Shown piece by piece: positions 43,388 to 53,690 of a stretch of 64,000 bases of DNA (the first letter of the stretch is position 1; each line of letters starts with the position of its first letter). The DNA is taken from NCBI RefSeq assembly GCF_000750955.1, contig NZ_CCEJ010000007.1, forward strand, positions 62,001-126,000, written 5' to 3'. Below the pieces are notes generated by a model. That model was not told the DNA's origin and searched no databases. It saw nothing but the letters and a program-made list of their open reading frames with translations. Source of the stretch: Criblamydia sequanensis CRIB-18 (GTDB taxonomy: Bacteria > Chlamydiota > Chlamydiia > Chlamydiales > Criblamydiaceae). The position numbers and the translations under genes are program-made.

Positions 43388-43735
43388 ATGCTGAGGCTTT
43401 CAAAATTAACAGATGAACTTTTGCAGGCAAAGAATAAAGAAGAAGCCTTACCTGCTCTTTTTGGGATTTTAGAAAAATACCCTGAAGAAGAACTTGGATC
43501 CCCGGGACCTCTTGTCCATGCTATTGAAAAATGTAAAGGTTATGAGAAAGCTCTCATTTATTCACTAGACCGAAGGCCGTCTACTCTTGGGATTTGGATG
43601 CTTTATCGATTATTAAAAAAAAGAAGTGATAGTGAATATAAAGAGGCTCTTCGTAAAATTAAAATAAATCCTTTAAGTTCAGAGCAAATGAAAGAGGATG
43701 CTGAACTTATTGCTGAATGGCTAAAAATTAATTAA
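43388..43735 (+). CDS. Hypothetical 115-residue helical protein
   Basis: The start is put at ATG 43388 because GGAGG lies 7 bases upstream; the frame is open 21 codons further back without a site. The protein is small, soluble and helical. The stretch PGPLVHAIEKCKGYEKALIY followed by RRPSTLGIWMLYRLLK recalls a group of small proteins found beside polymorphic toxins as candidate immunity proteins. That likeness is from memory and weak. No toxin gene is adjacent: next comes a CocE-type hydrolase. Confidence 0.55.
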   Translation: MLRLSKLTDELLQAKNKEEALPALFGILEKYPEEELGSPGPLVHAIEKCKGYEKALIYSLDRRPSTLGIWMLYRLLKKRSDSEYKEALRKIKINPLSSEQMKEDAELIAEWLKIN

Positions 43736-43835
43736 TAATAGGTGTTATTTTTTTTAAATTTTTTTAAGATTTATATTTTTAAGCTCTTTAAGAGTTGCTT
43801 TGTAGGAATTTTTATGGCGTTTCGCGGTGTTGTTT

Positions 43836-45710
43836 ATGGTCCTTGGAGACATTAGCTTTCTATCGTTTCTTTATGCCCTCATTTTGATTTTATTGATCGC
43901 TCTTCTCATTTATGCGTTTTATTTTTATCAGGTGCATATAAGAATCTACTGTTATGTCCTGGGGCTGCCTGCTCCGGCTTTTAAAATTAAAATCGATCGA
44001 AATTTTTTAATTCCGATGTCTGACGGGACTTTGCTAACCTCCGATGTCTTTCGTCCAAAAAAGGAAGAAAGATTTCCTGTAATTATCTTAAGAACGCCTT
44101 ATGGAAAAGATAACAGGGATCACACTTATCCGGAAATTGCATCGGTCTTTGCAAGCCAGGGTTACGTCGTTATTATTCAGGATGTTCGGGGAAGATATGG
44201 CTCTGAAGGAGACTATACTCCGTTTATAAACGAAGAAAGAGACGGCAAAGACACCCTCGCTTTTATCCAAGAACAAAGCTTTTGCAGCGGCTCTATGGCT
44301 TTGTTCGGCTTTTCCTATTTAGGCTCAAGCGCATGGCTTGCGGCTCCCGCCCAAATTTCCGGTCTAAAAACGATGATTCCGATGTTTTGCTGTCAGAATG
44401 CCTATACGGGATGGTTTGATAAAGGAGTTCCCTATTTGAAAGATATTATTTATTGGCTCTCAAAGCATCAAGGAAGGCATGAAGGCGACGTCACCCATGA
44501 AGAGGTGGACTTGACTATTATGCAGCTTCCTGTTTTACAGTTCGATAAAAGGCTTCAAGGCGGGATGGAAACTTTCAAAACCTGGATGTCCCACCTTCAA
44601 CCGGATGAGTATTGGAAAGCTATAAGCGTCAGCCATCGAAGAGAAAAAATCATCATCCCGATTCTATATGTGGCTGGCTGGTTTGATCGGTTTTTAAATA
44701 ATACTATCGAAGATTTTTTAGAAGCGAAGAGACTTTCCAAAACGACTTTGCATCAAGCAAGCAAGTTGATCATTGGGCCATGGAGCCATCAGCCCAGTTT
44801 ACATTTTCCGGGAATCAATTATGGCTATAAAGCCCTCTTTCGAAATCAGATGAAGTATTTTCTAAAATGGTTTGATTTTTATTTAAAAGATAATTCTTCA
44901 GTGGATCTTGGATCCTTTATGGTTCGATACTTCATGATGGGAAAAAATGAATGGAGGGAAGGGGATTCATGGCCTCCAAGCGATTCTAGAGCCAAAATTT
45001 TGTATTTAACAAGCGGCGGGAAAGCGAATACATTTTTTGGAGACGGATCTTTATCATTTGAGCCTGTTAAACTTTCCGGAAAAGATAGCTTCACATACGA
45101 TCCTGAAAACCCGTGCCCTTCTATTGGCAACAATATGATCTATGGCAACAGAACGGAGGGTCCAAGAAACCAAAGAAGCCTCTATGAAAGACAAGATGTT
45201 CTTTTTTATGCCTCGTCTAAGATGCAAAGCGATTTTGAAATAGCAGGCCCTGTCACGCTTGTTTTATATGTTTCATCAAGCGCCATGGATACGGATTTTG
45301 TTGGAAAGCTAATAGATATCCACCCCGGGGGGGATTCCCATTTTCTTCTCTCAGGTTATGTTAGAATGAGATTTTTAGATTCAGTAAGAGCAACCCACGG
45401 TATTGAAAGAGGGAAAATTTATCGGGTTGAGATCAGTTTGGGGCATATTGCCCATGCCTTTTTGAAAAATCACCGAATGGGGCTTGAAATCACCTCTTCA
45501 GATTTTCCAAACCATGGAAGAAATTTGAACACAGGAGGCAGCAACGAAGGGGATACTAATGAAATTAAAGCCTATCAAACGGTTCATCATGGGGGGATCT
45601 ACTCATCTTTTATCGAGATCCCCTATTTAGAACCGAAAGCGCAAGAGCCTTCTAAAAAAAGAGCTTTTAAAGCTTTTTTTGAATCCTTATTCTCAACTAA
45701 AAGTCTTTGA
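43836..45710 (+). CDS. CocE/NonD-family (X-Pro dipeptidyl-peptidase S15-type) hydrolase with N-terminal membrane anchor
   Basis: The start at ATG 43836 is preferred to the GTG three codons upstream. One strong N-terminal helix (about 5-30) should anchor it in the inner membrane. The catalytic domain follows: MSDGTLLTSDVFRP, then RTPYGKDNRD, QDVRGRYGSEG, and the nucleophile elbow GFSYLGS (Ser160). VAGWFDRFLNNTIEDF and GPWSHQP carry the Asp and His. The C-terminal jelly-roll domain (about 380-600) has LVLYVSSSAMDTDFVGKLIDIHP. Family members cleave peptides, esters or acyl groups; the substrate here is unknown. The gene ends 6 bases from a convergent gene. Confidence 0.88.
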   Translation: MVLGDISFLSFLYALILILLIALLIYAFYFYQVHIRIYCYVLGLPAPAFKIKIDRNFLIPMSDGTLLTSDVFRPKKEERFPVIILRTPYGKDNRDHTYPEIASVFASQGYVVIIQDVRGRYGSEGDYTPFINEERDGKDTLAFIQEQSFCSGSMALFGFSYLGSSAWLAAPAQISGLKTMIPMFCCQNAYTGWFDKGVPYLKDIIYWLSKHQGRHEGDVTHEEVDLTIMQLPVLQFDKRLQGGMETFKTWMSHLQPDEYWKAISVSHRREKIIIPILYVAGWFDRFLNNTIEDFLEAKRLSKTTLHQASKLIIGPWSHQPSLHFPGINYGYKALFRNQMKYFLKWFDFYLKDNSSVDLGSFMVRYFMMGKNEWREGDSWPPSDSRAKILYLTSGGKANTFFGDGSLSFEPVKLSGKDSFTYDPENPCPSIGNNMIYGNRTEGPRNQRSLYERQDVLFYASSKMQSDFEIAGPVTLVLYVSSSAMDTDFVGKLIDIHPGGDSHFLLSGYVRMRFLDSVRATHGIERGKIYRVEISLGHIAHAFLKNHRMGLEITSSDFPNHGRNLNTGGSNEGDTNEIKAYQTVHHGGIYSSFIEIPYLEPKAQEPSKKRAFKAFFESLFSTKSL

Positions 45711-45716
45711 AAACCA

Positions 45717-46205
45717 TTAGTTTCTTACGCTTATTACCATTTGATTTTTAAGTGATAAATATTCGCGAGAGTCGTGATGGAACCCTTGAGAATGTTCTCC
45801 GGCTTCATGGGATTTTGGAAAAGGGTAGGGTTTATCGTTCCATTTCAAATTGAAGAGGGTTTTAAATAGTTTTATAACTTTGGAAAAATCCTTAAGATCC
45901 GATTTGCTCCCTTCTTTCTCAAGAGACATCTTGCTAGTTGTTGCTTTTCCTTGAACTTCTATTGTGATTTTTTTGTTACTCGGCAAGGCAAAAAGTTGGT
46001 TGCCAATTTGATACACATCCATGGCAGTTCTTGATACAATGCCGCTTATGATATCAGAGCCTTTTTTGACTTCTACTCTTACACTAAAAGACCCGCCGGG
46101 CACTTTGTATATTACAGTCTGGTTATGACAAGGGCAAGCAAAACGATTATTTAAATCATTTAGAAGAGAGGAAGGATCAGAACAAGTGATTTCTGGAGAG
46201 GACAT
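45717..46205 (-). CDS. Hypothetical 162-residue protein
   Basis: The start is moved from 46250 to ATG 46205 because AGGAG lies 5 bases upstream. No family, membrane helix or signal peptide is seen. The first part has strands with CPCHNQTVIYKVPGGSFSVRVEV, where two Cys and a His are close. The second half is Lys/Ser-rich and helical. It is not a PelC candidate: it lies on the other strand and lacks a lipobox. Confidence 0.5.
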   Translation of the reverse strand: MSSPEITCSDPSSLLNDLNNRFACPCHNQTVIYKVPGGSFSVRVEVKKGSDIISGIVSRTAMDVYQIGNQLFALPSNKKITIEVQGKATTSKMSLEKEGSKSDLKDFSKVIKLFKTLFNLKWNDKPYPFPKSHEAGEHSQGFHHDSREYLSLKNQMVISVRN

Positions 46206-46437
46206 AGGATCTCCTGCTAAAGCGATTAAAAAATTTATACTGTTTTTCAAACATCATTTTTTGGCTTTGAAGAACCGAAAAATGGACGCGGGTTTGTATT
46301 TTAAGCTAAAAGTTTCTTATTTTCAATGTTTAAGAATCTATATTTTTTTCCGAATTAGTGAAAAAAAAGCAAGATAAAGTAAAAGTTTCGTTTTTTATCT
46401 GGAAAAAATAATAGACATCTAAGACAAGTCTATACAT

Positions 46438-47313
46438 ATGGTTTTTAGAGCAATTATGAGACTCTTAGTAATGAATAAACTTTCGATGCAATATTTCTGG
46501 CTGTTATGGACGATAATTTTATTTTGTGAAAGCAGATCTTTTGCTGACAATAGGCCATTTGCTATTATTTACAATAGCGAGATTTCAAAAGATACTTTAA
46601 AAAACTTTAATCTTCTTGTAATGGATGACACGACTTTACCATTAATTGAAACTATTAATCAATCGGATGTTACAACTCTTGGCTATCTCAATCTTGGAGA
46701 AATAGAAAAAAGCCGCAAATACTTTAGCAAAGTTTTGGATTTAGGAATTCTTCTTTCGGAAAATCCAAACTGGCCCTCTGAATATGCAATCGATATCAGA
46801 AGCCTCAAATGGGCGGAATTTGTAATAGAAGATCTCATTCCTTTACTTCTTTTTAAACGTTTTGATGGCCTCTTCATCGATACTTTAGATACCCCCCTAG
46901 AGCTTGAAAGACAAAATCCAAGTCAATTTAGCGGGATGAGAGAATCTGCCATTTCACTTATCAAAGCGATACGAATAAATTACCCTGACGTTCCGATTAT
47001 GGTTAATAGAGCCTATGAAATCCTGCCCGAAATCGGGGGGCTTATCAACATGGTTTTAGCTGAGAGTTTATTTACAAGTTATGATTTTTCTAAAAAAGAA
47101 TACCGCAAAGAAAATGAAGAAGAAATCAAAAGGCAAATAGACTTTTTAAAGAATTTGAAAAAACTTTTTCCTCATCTTACCATTTATACTCTGGATTATT
47201 GGAATTCAAGTGATTCTCAAGGGATTAAAGCCATTTACGAAAGATCTGAAAAAGAAGGGTTTATTCCTTATGTTGCGGATATTGATTTAATGAAAATACA
47301 AGAAAAACCTTAA
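46438..47313 (+). CDS. pelA: PelA hydrolase part: GH114-type endo-alpha-1,4-polygalactosaminidase, separate protein
   Basis: The protein has 291 residues; ATG 46471 (MNKLSMQYFWLLW) would give the best signal peptide. It matches the N-terminal GH114 domain of PelA: FAIIYN at the first strand, TLGYLNLGEIEKSR, the DGLFIDTLDTP strand with Asp148 and Asp151, and VLAESLFTSY with Glu209 (numbered from 46438). In Pseudomonas this domain cuts Pel (partially deacetylated GalNAc polymer) in the periplasm and is joined to the deacetylase in one chain. Here it is a gene of its own, 35 bases before the deacetylase. It opens the pel operon. Confidence 0.8.
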   Translation: MVFRAIMRLLVMNKLSMQYFWLLWTIILFCESRSFADNRPFAIIYNSEISKDTLKNFNLLVMDDTTLPLIETINQSDVTTLGYLNLGEIEKSRKYFSKVLDLGILLSENPNWPSEYAIDIRSLKWAEFVIEDLIPLLLFKRFDGLFIDTLDTPLELERQNPSQFSGMRESAISLIKAIRINYPDVPIMVNRAYEILPEIGGLINMVLAESLFTSYDFSKKEYRKENEEEIKRQIDFLKNLKKLFPHLTIYTLDYWNSSDSQGIKAIYERSEKEGFIPYVADIDLMKIQEKP

Positions 47314-47348
47314 TTGGAAGATTCAAACAATAAGGGAAGAACTCGGTA

Positions 47349-49610
47349 ATGAAATTAACAAAAGTGAAAATCTTCCTCTTATTCTATTTCTCTTTATGTT
47401 TAATCCACCCTCTCGAAACCATTCAAGAATTGAAAAGGGAAGTGATAGCGCCTTATTCAAGAAGTAAAATTGAAGATCCTTGGTTTACTTATGCTTTCCA
47501 ATATGCCACGACACCCTTAGAACACTTAGGATTAATCGTAAAATTTAAAGATATAAAAGAGTTAAGTGATTTTAAAGAGACTAAAAATGTAAATGCCATT
47601 CTTCTCTTTGAGATGCCTCAAATGGAGTTTGAGGAAGCTCAAATTTTATTAACTTTTTTAATTGAATCCTTAAAAAAGAATATAAAAGTCATTCTTATAG
47701 GCACTCCTCCTTGGGATAACCTCCGTTATGCTAGAAACATAGAGCTTCAAATAGAAGATTTTTGGAGTCTTTTTGGACTGAAAATGGAGTCTGATTGGAT
47801 TGTTTATACTTACAACATAAAATTACAAATGAACGGGTTTGAGTTTTTTGATTTTGAAAGAGAATTCGGTCCGATATTAGAACCCTTTCCGATTGTTAAA
47901 TCTACAAGTCAAGATACGATAGAGATATTGTCTGCTTACACAAAACAAGATAAGAAAGTAAGCTGTCTTGCAAGCTATAGTCCAAGAGGCGCTTATATAA
48001 GCCAAGGGTATGCGCTCTTTGAAAATACCTATGGCGGCAAGGATTATAAAAAGTGGTATTTAAACCCTTTTACGTTTTTTTCAAAAGCATTAGATCTCAG
48101 CCTCTTTCCAAAACCGGATACGACAACACTTTGCGGCAAGCGTATTTTTTACTCCCAAATTGACGGGGACGGTTGGAATAATAAAAGTGAAATTAACCTC
48201 CCTGATAAAACAAACCCTTCTTCTTCTGAAGTTATTTACGAGGAGATTTTAAAGAAAAATCCTTATCTGCCGGTATCTGTTGCAGTTATCGGGGCTGATG
48301 TTGATTTTGAATGGGTTGGAACAGAGGAAAGTCAGAAAATCGCAAGAAAAATTTACGAGCTTGATTGGATTCAACCTGCCACACATACTTATAGCCATCC
48401 TTTTGATTGGAATTTTTTTAAAAATTATACCCCTCAAAAAGAAGAGCCGTTCCTTTCATTTTATTCCTTTGGCACATGGAAGAAGAGAAGTTTTATGACC
48501 TCATTTTGGAATCTTTTAGGCTTTCCATCTAAAAATGCCGAAGAGGAATCCGATGCCCCTTTTGAATACCCCATTCTTGAGGAAGGGTATACAGTACCAA
48601 GGGCTTTTGCCAATATGCCTTTTAATTTGAATCAGGAAATTCAAGGGTCTATTTCGAAAATCGAAACCTTGCTGCCTAAAGGAAAAAAAGTTGAGTCACT
48701 TCATTGGTCCGGCAATTGCAGGCCTTTTTTTAAAGCGCTTTATCTCGTAAAGCAAGCTAATATTCCCCAAATAAATGGAGGGGGCACAAGGTTTGATGGA
48801 GAATTTCCATCTTATGGCGATGTCAAGCCTTTAGCTAGAATAGTCAACGGGTTGATTCAACCTTTTTCCTCTATGGCGAATGAAAATGAGTATACGGATT
48901 TTTGGAAAACAAGGTTTTTTGCTTTTAATCAACTTCAAGTCACTTGGAATACCACGGGAATTCCGATTCGACTTAGGCCAATAGATCTTTATTATCACAT
49001 GTATTCAGGTGAAAAGTTAGCAAGCTTAAGCGCTTTAAAAGAGAATATTTCGGCTCTATCAAAAAAAGAAATTATCCCTGTTGAAACAAGCTTTTTTGCT
49101 AAACTCATTAAAAGCTTTTATCAAGCGGCCATAATAAAATTAAGCGATAATGAATTTAAAATTGATAATCGCGGGTTTGTAAATACGCTTAGATGGGACA
49201 AGTCCTTTTTAAAATGCGTGGATTTTGACGCATCAAAAGGAGTTATTGGACAGAGGCATTTACATGGCAGCCTGTATGTGTTTTTAGATCCCTCTATCAA
49301 AGATCCAAGCATTCAATTAAAAGAACACTTGCAAATCGGGAACTTGCCCATGGCTTCAAAACCTTATCTTGTAAGCTCAACTTATGCCCTTTCTAATTTT
49401 AAAACGGATGAAAATAATAACGTTCAAGTTTACTTAAGCGGCTATGGTCCTTTAAGAATGGTATGGAAAGTTCCTCAAGAAGGCCTTTACTCCATTAATT
49501 TCAAAGGCAGAAAAGAAAATATTGAATCTCAAAAAGGGTTATTGGAATTAAATATTGATACCGTATATGAAAAAAAAGAGCGGTTTTCATTTTCGTTGCT
49601 AAAAAATTAA
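47349..49610 (+). CDS. pelA: PelA deacetylase part: polysaccharide deacetylase protein
   Basis: The protein has 753 residues with a signal peptide (MKLTKVKIFLLFYFSLCLIHP). A flavodoxin-like N-terminal section (about 45-230) precedes the deacetylase. The metal site is seen at DGDGW (Asp272, Asp274) and in ATHTYSHPF (His346, His350); LHWSGNCRPF and TGIPIRLRPIDLYYHMYSGE are further conserved parts. PelA removes acetyl groups from the polymer so it can be exported. A C-terminal beta-rich section (about 590-740) would help binding. It is joined in P. aeruginosa to the hydrolase, but here is encoded separately. It lies 53 bases before pelB. Confidence 0.82.
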   Translation: MKLTKVKIFLLFYFSLCLIHPLETIQELKREVIAPYSRSKIEDPWFTYAFQYATTPLEHLGLIVKFKDIKELSDFKETKNVNAILLFEMPQMEFEEAQILLTFLIESLKKNIKVILIGTPPWDNLRYARNIELQIEDFWSLFGLKMESDWIVYTYNIKLQMNGFEFFDFEREFGPILEPFPIVKSTSQDTIEILSAYTKQDKKVSCLASYSPRGAYISQGYALFENTYGGKDYKKWYLNPFTFFSKALDLSLFPKPDTTTLCGKRIFYSQIDGDGWNNKSEINLPDKTNPSSSEVIYEEILKKNPYLPVSVAVIGADVDFEWVGTEESQKIARKIYELDWIQPATHTYSHPFDWNFFKNYTPQKEEPFLSFYSFGTWKKRSFMTSFWNLLGFPSKNAEEESDAPFEYPILEEGYTVPRAFANMPFNLNQEIQGSISKIETLLPKGKKVESLHWSGNCRPFFKALYLVKQANIPQINGGGTRFDGEFPSYGDVKPLARIVNGLIQPFSSMANENEYTDFWKTRFFAFNQLQVTWNTTGIPIRLRPIDLYYHMYSGEKLASLSALKENISALSKKEIIPVETSFFAKLIKSFYQAAIIKLSDNEFKIDNRGFVNTLRWDKSFLKCVDFDASKGVIGQRHLHGSLYVFLDPSIKDPSIQLKEHLQIGNLPMASKPYLVSSTYALSNFKTDENNNVQVYLSGYGPLRMVWKVPQEGLYSINFKGRKENIESQKGLLELNIDTVYEKKERFSFSLLKN

Positions 49611-49663
49611 GATTTAAAAGCGCTTAATGTTTCATAACTTTTGGCTGGGCTTTTACACACCTA

Positions 49664-52600
49664 ATGGGAAAACAGGCTTTTTACATTCTTGTTCTAGCAA
49701 TTGCTATAGCCGCCATCGTCCTCTCTTTCTTTTTTATCCCCTCAAAAAAAGAAGAATCCTTGATGTACTATTACGACAAACGTTATGGGGAAGCGTACGA
49801 ACATTTTAAGGATTTATATCAAAGCGGAGACCGCTCCCTATCTGTTCTTATGCCTTTGGTTTGGCTTTCTTTAAACTATGCCCAGGATGAAAAGGCAATT
49901 AGGATTCTTGAAGAGTATGTAGAAACCCACCCGAATGACAAACAAGCAAGAGAATATTTAGGGACTTTATACCTTGATACCAATAGGCCCTATGATTATT
50001 TGCTTAACCTTGAGGCGATTTATAAATTTAATCCGGATGTGAAAATTTTAAGGCAAAGGGAAGAGCTTTACTCTCAATTAGGTCAAAGACAAGCTCGCAT
50101 CAAGGCCTTAAATGAGCTAATCGAAAAAGGCGCCGCAACCAGTCGGGAGTATCAAGAACTATCCTATCTTTATGCATCAGACGAAGAGTTGGATAAAGCG
50201 ATTTTGATTGCCCAAAAACTTCTCTATGAGTACCCGCTCAAAGAAATGTCAGATGACACTGTCTCTTATCTAATAGGTCTTTTTGCAGATTATGGAGAGA
50301 TTAATATCAGCTTATCCCTAGCAAGAAATTTTCTTTATAAAAATAACAACCCGAATACGGTATTAAAATTTTCAAGTCTTTTAGCAAGCCGGGGAAATTA
50401 TTTTGAAGCTCTTGAAATTTTAGATTTGGCGCCGGAAAAAGATAAAAATTTACCTGTAATTTCCGCCACTAGAATCGGTTTGCTTTTGCAAATCGGAGAA
50501 AGAGAAAAAGCTTACGCATTGCTAAAATCAGATTGGCTTAATCATACTCTTTGGCCAAAACTAACCCCTGATTTTATAACCCTCGCTTCAGATTATGAGC
50601 CGGATGATGCCTTTTTTAGAAGTTTAATAGAAGATAAAGTCATTGAAGAGCTGAATTCAGACGCTGCCTTTTCAATAGCTCTTAGAGCCATAAGAACACA
50701 AGATGAAGAGCTTCTTCATCTTTTACAAGACTCTTTAAAAAGAGGGGATTGGAATGGAAATAAAGCGGCGCAATTTGCAATAGCGCTCGTTACAAGAGTT
50801 GCAACCCTTGAAGAAGAAACTTTTTTTTTGAGTTTATATAATATTGAAAATTTTAGAGATAAGGAAAAGGTGTCTCTTGCCGAAATTGCAAATCTAAAAG
50901 GTTATAGCGAGCTTGCCAAAGAGATCATTTCAAGTATAGAAAGCTTTGAGGCAATTGATGCCGCAAGTTTATACACTCTCGCAGCTCTTTATTCAAATTT
51001 AGGCCTTTCAGACGAGGGGTTAAAGAAACTCGAAGCTGTAAGAAAGCCAAGCGAAGAAATTGACGCTGATGATTATGCGTGGCTTTTGCTTGCAGCCTCA
51101 TCTCATCATACGAAGGAAGTTGAAGATTTTTTAAATAAACACGAAGGGGAAAGCCCTCAAGTTTTAAAAGATATCTTCGATGTCGCCTTTAGAAATGAAG
51201 ATCTCCCCTTTCTTCTTTTTATGGGCGAAGAGCTTATGAAAGAATCTCCCGGTTTTGAGAGCGAGAAGTTTTATGCTGTAGCCCTTCTTCTAAATCATCG
51301 AAATGAAGAAGCGTTTAAATTATTTGGAAAACTTCAAGCCATGGGGTATCCGGTAGATAAAGCTTATTTTGAAGCTCTTTATTTAGCTTCAAAAGAGGAT
51401 AAAACTTTATACCCCCTTCTTCATGCCGAGATTATCAAGCAAATCAGATTTCAGAAGCTCTCTGAAAATGAATTAAGGGAGTATGCCTTTTTATTAGAAG
51501 ACATTGGCTATCGAAAAGATGCCCTTCCCATTTTTTTAAAATTGTCCAAAAATAAAAGTTATAGCGATCAAGATGTGCAAATGCTGCTTTACCTATGGGG
51601 CGAGAAGTTAAGTTCCAAACAGGTAAAGTGGGTCTTGAGGCAGTTAAAAGAAACCCATTATAAAGAAAAGGGAAAATGGCTAAAGCTGCTTTTGGATTCC
51701 AAATACCCGAAAGAAGTTTTAAAACTTGCCGATATTGAAGAAATTGAAACAGATGATGATATTAGAGAGGCGTATTTAGAAGCCGCTCTTCTTTTGCATC
51801 GTTCTGATCTAATTAGAGAAGCGGTTTTTAAACTTATCCTTTCAGAGAATCGATTAGAAAAACTGATTAAGTTAGCATGGGCGGCTCATTACGCTAATTT
51901 AAATGAACTTGCAGAAATGGTTTTTGAAAAAGCCTTCACGATAGATCCTCGAAATAGAGAAGTCATTAAGGGCTTAGCGCTTGTCAGCTTTTTTCTTGGA
52001 AACAACTGTCTTGCTAAATGCTATTTGAATGATTTTATTGATTTGTTCGGGGCGGATTATCTAATTTATTATACTTACGGTGAATTGTTATGGAGGGAAG
52101 AGTATTTTTGCCAAGCTCTCTCTTTTTATCACCTCGCGCTTGAAGAAATCAATCGCCTTCCTGAAAAAGAAGCTTCAGAAGTATCCGTTGGAGTTATCAG
52201 AGGGATATCTCTTGCAAGAGTCGGATTAAGAAATCAAGCTTTTGAATTATTTGAAAACTTGCTTTGCAAATATAAAAATCAAGTCAGCATTTATTCCGAT
52301 TATGCAAATCTGCAAATGGATCGGCGGGATTTTAGGGCGGCCTACCGTATTTTGCTTCGCTATCATCCCTCTGAAAATCAAGAAGGGGACGAGGATCAGA
52401 ATTCAAAGAAATTTTATTACCTTTCATGGGTTAGGCTCTATAAAGAGACGAATAAAATCCAACGGGCTATTTCACTTTTGAATAGCTTGAATCTGGAATA
52501 CCCTTGCGATCCTGATATCTTGGCTATGCTTGCCGATCTTTATTTTGTAGGCGGCCATGTTCGCGAAGCCGCTTGGTTAATTAATGATGCTTTGAGTGTG

Positions 52601-53587
52601 CGGCCTTATAGCAGCGCTTTCTATCGGGCAAGAGACTTAATTTTATTTGATTGGTCCCCTTTTTATGGCTTAAATTATGAATATCGGTTAACCGGCAATG
52701 ATCAACTAGAAAGGTTTACCAGATTTATCGGAATTTATGACATCAACCCTTACTTAAGGTGGGGGACGATTTTAGAATCGGATCATTTATCTGATGATGA
52801 CTTTACCGATATGGAAGGCGAAAACGTCTCGATTGATGTTATCCGAAATAGAGGAGAATTTTGGCTTGAAAAACATGTCTACACAGGTCTTGATTTAAGA
52901 GCTCGCTTCTTTCTTGGGGAAGCCGGGGTTATGGGCGTTGGGGGTGAATACAAAAGACTTTGGTACATCGATCGGCTTACCTTTGGATTTGAATGGAATA
53001 GGCCTTCTTGGGAGTTTGTAGAATCAACGGCCCAATTCGGTTCAAAAGATGATGTTTATGTTGAAGGCTACCATCGATTTACAAATCAATTGGAAGGGGT
53101 TTTAAGGCTGGGAGTGAACCGCTATAACTTGAAGGGTTTATATGATGCTGCAAGTTCTTGGATAGCAGAAGGCTTTTTAAGCTATAGGGTGCCGGATATC
53201 GCACCTTTCGCTTGCTGTCTTGGAAAGGATTCCCAAGTTAACCTCGTTTATCAATTGGATAAAGAACAAAAAATAGATGAGACAAAAAAAATAAATGATG
53301 AAGGTGAAACTTATAGGCCTCTTCCTTTAGATAGCCGCGAAGAACATACTTTTTATGCTTTTATGTATAAGAGGTTTCCCAATTGTCTTTTAATGGAGCT
53401 TTATGGAGGGTTTACCTTTGATAGGATGGCTGTTGTCAAGCACGTAGTTCCAACGTTTGGAGGCGCACTTGAATACTGTAAAAGAAGAGGCTGGAATTAT
53501 CGGGCTGAATATCGTTACGCTACAAGCAGTGAAAAGACAACGCAAACAGTTCACAGTTTGAATTTTTTCCTAAGATATTATTATTGA
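49664..53587 (+). CDS. pelB: PelB: TPR protein with C-terminal outer-membrane beta-barrel
   Basis: The 1307-residue length is close to PelB of other bacteria. An N-terminal helix (about 6-25) anchors it. From about 30 to 980 it is a stack of helix-turn-helix TPR repeats (many A..Y...G...A.L.L). The last 300 residues are rich in aromatic strands (WGTILESDHL, FWLEKHVYTGLDLRARFFLG, LEGVLRLGVNRYNL) and end in NFFLRYYY, a typical final barrel strand. PelB guides Pel across the periplasm, binds PelA by its TPRs and forms the outer pore, in other species with PelC. A frame at 52242 inside it is spurious. Confidence 0.85.
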   Translation: MGKQAFYILVLAIAIAAIVLSFFFIPSKKEESLMYYYDKRYGEAYEHFKDLYQSGDRSLSVLMPLVWLSLNYAQDEKAIRILEEYVETHPNDKQAREYLGTLYLDTNRPYDYLLNLEAIYKFNPDVKILRQREELYSQLGQRQARIKALNELIEKGAATSREYQELSYLYASDEELDKAILIAQKLLYEYPLKEMSDDTVSYLIGLFADYGEINISLSLARNFLYKNNNPNTVLKFSSLLASRGNYFEALEILDLAPEKDKNLPVISATRIGLLLQIGEREKAYALLKSDWLNHTLWPKLTPDFITLASDYEPDDAFFRSLIEDKVIEELNSDAAFSIALRAIRTQDEELLHLLQDSLKRGDWNGNKAAQFAIALVTRVATLEEETFFLSLYNIENFRDKEKVSLAEIANLKGYSELAKEIISSIESFEAIDAASLYTLAALYSNLGLSDEGLKKLEAVRKPSEEIDADDYAWLLLAASSHHTKEVEDFLNKHEGESPQVLKDIFDVAFRNEDLPFLLFMGEELMKESPGFESEKFYAVALLLNHRNEEAFKLFGKLQAMGYPVDKAYFEALYLASKEDKTLYPLLHAEIIKQIRFQKLSENELREYAFLLEDIGYRKDALPIFLKLSKNKSYSDQDVQMLLYLWGEKLSSKQVKWVLRQLKETHYKEKGKWLKLLLDSKYPKEVLKLADIEEIETDDDIREAYLEAALLLHRSDLIREAVFKLILSENRLEKLIKLAWAAHYANLNELAEMVFEKAFTIDPRNREVIKGLALVSFFLGNNCLAKCYLNDFIDLFGADYLIYYTYGELLWREEYFCQALSFYHLALEEINRLPEKEASEVSVGVIRGISLARVGLRNQAFELFENLLCKYKNQVSIYSDYANLQMDRRDFRAAYRILLRYHPSENQEGDEDQNSKKFYYLSWVRLYKETNKIQRAISLLNSLNLEYPCDPDILAMLADLYFVGGHVREAAWLINDALSVRPYSSAFYRARDLILFDWSPFYGLNYEYRLTGNDQLERFTRFIGIYDINPYLRWGTILESDHLSDDDFTDMEGENVSIDVIRNRGEFWLEKHVYTGLDLRARFFLGEAGVMGVGGEYKRLWYIDRLTFGFEWNRPSWEFVESTAQFGSKDDVYVEGYHRFTNQLEGVLRLGVNRYNLKGLYDAASSWIAEGFLSYRVPDIAPFACCLGKDSQVNLVYQLDKEQKIDETKKINDEGETYRPLPLDSREEHTFYAFMYKRFPNCLLMELYGGFTFDRMAVVKHVVPTFGGALEYCKRRGWNYRAEYRYATSSEKTTQTVHSLNFFLRYYY

Positions 53588-53690
53588 CTTGAAAAGTATA
53601 TTTTCATCGTAAATAACTAGTAAATTTCGAAATTAAAATCTTTTTAATATACTTTATATTCTCGGATCCAAATTTATTTAAGTGAAGATT
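53588..53690 (+). promoter_or_regulatory. Gap before pelD, where pelC is missing
   Basis: The 94-base gap (53588-53681, widest in the operon) is too short for pelC. It contains an AT-rich stretch with a TATATT-like -10 candidate at about 53655-53665, which might give pelDEFG a second promoter. The start codon chosen for pelD lies at 53691. Confidence 0.35.

Noticed and set aside
45717-46205. Missing PelC at the 5' edge of the pel operon
   Set aside because: It is on the opposite strand, has no signal peptide or lipobox, and does not resemble PelC.
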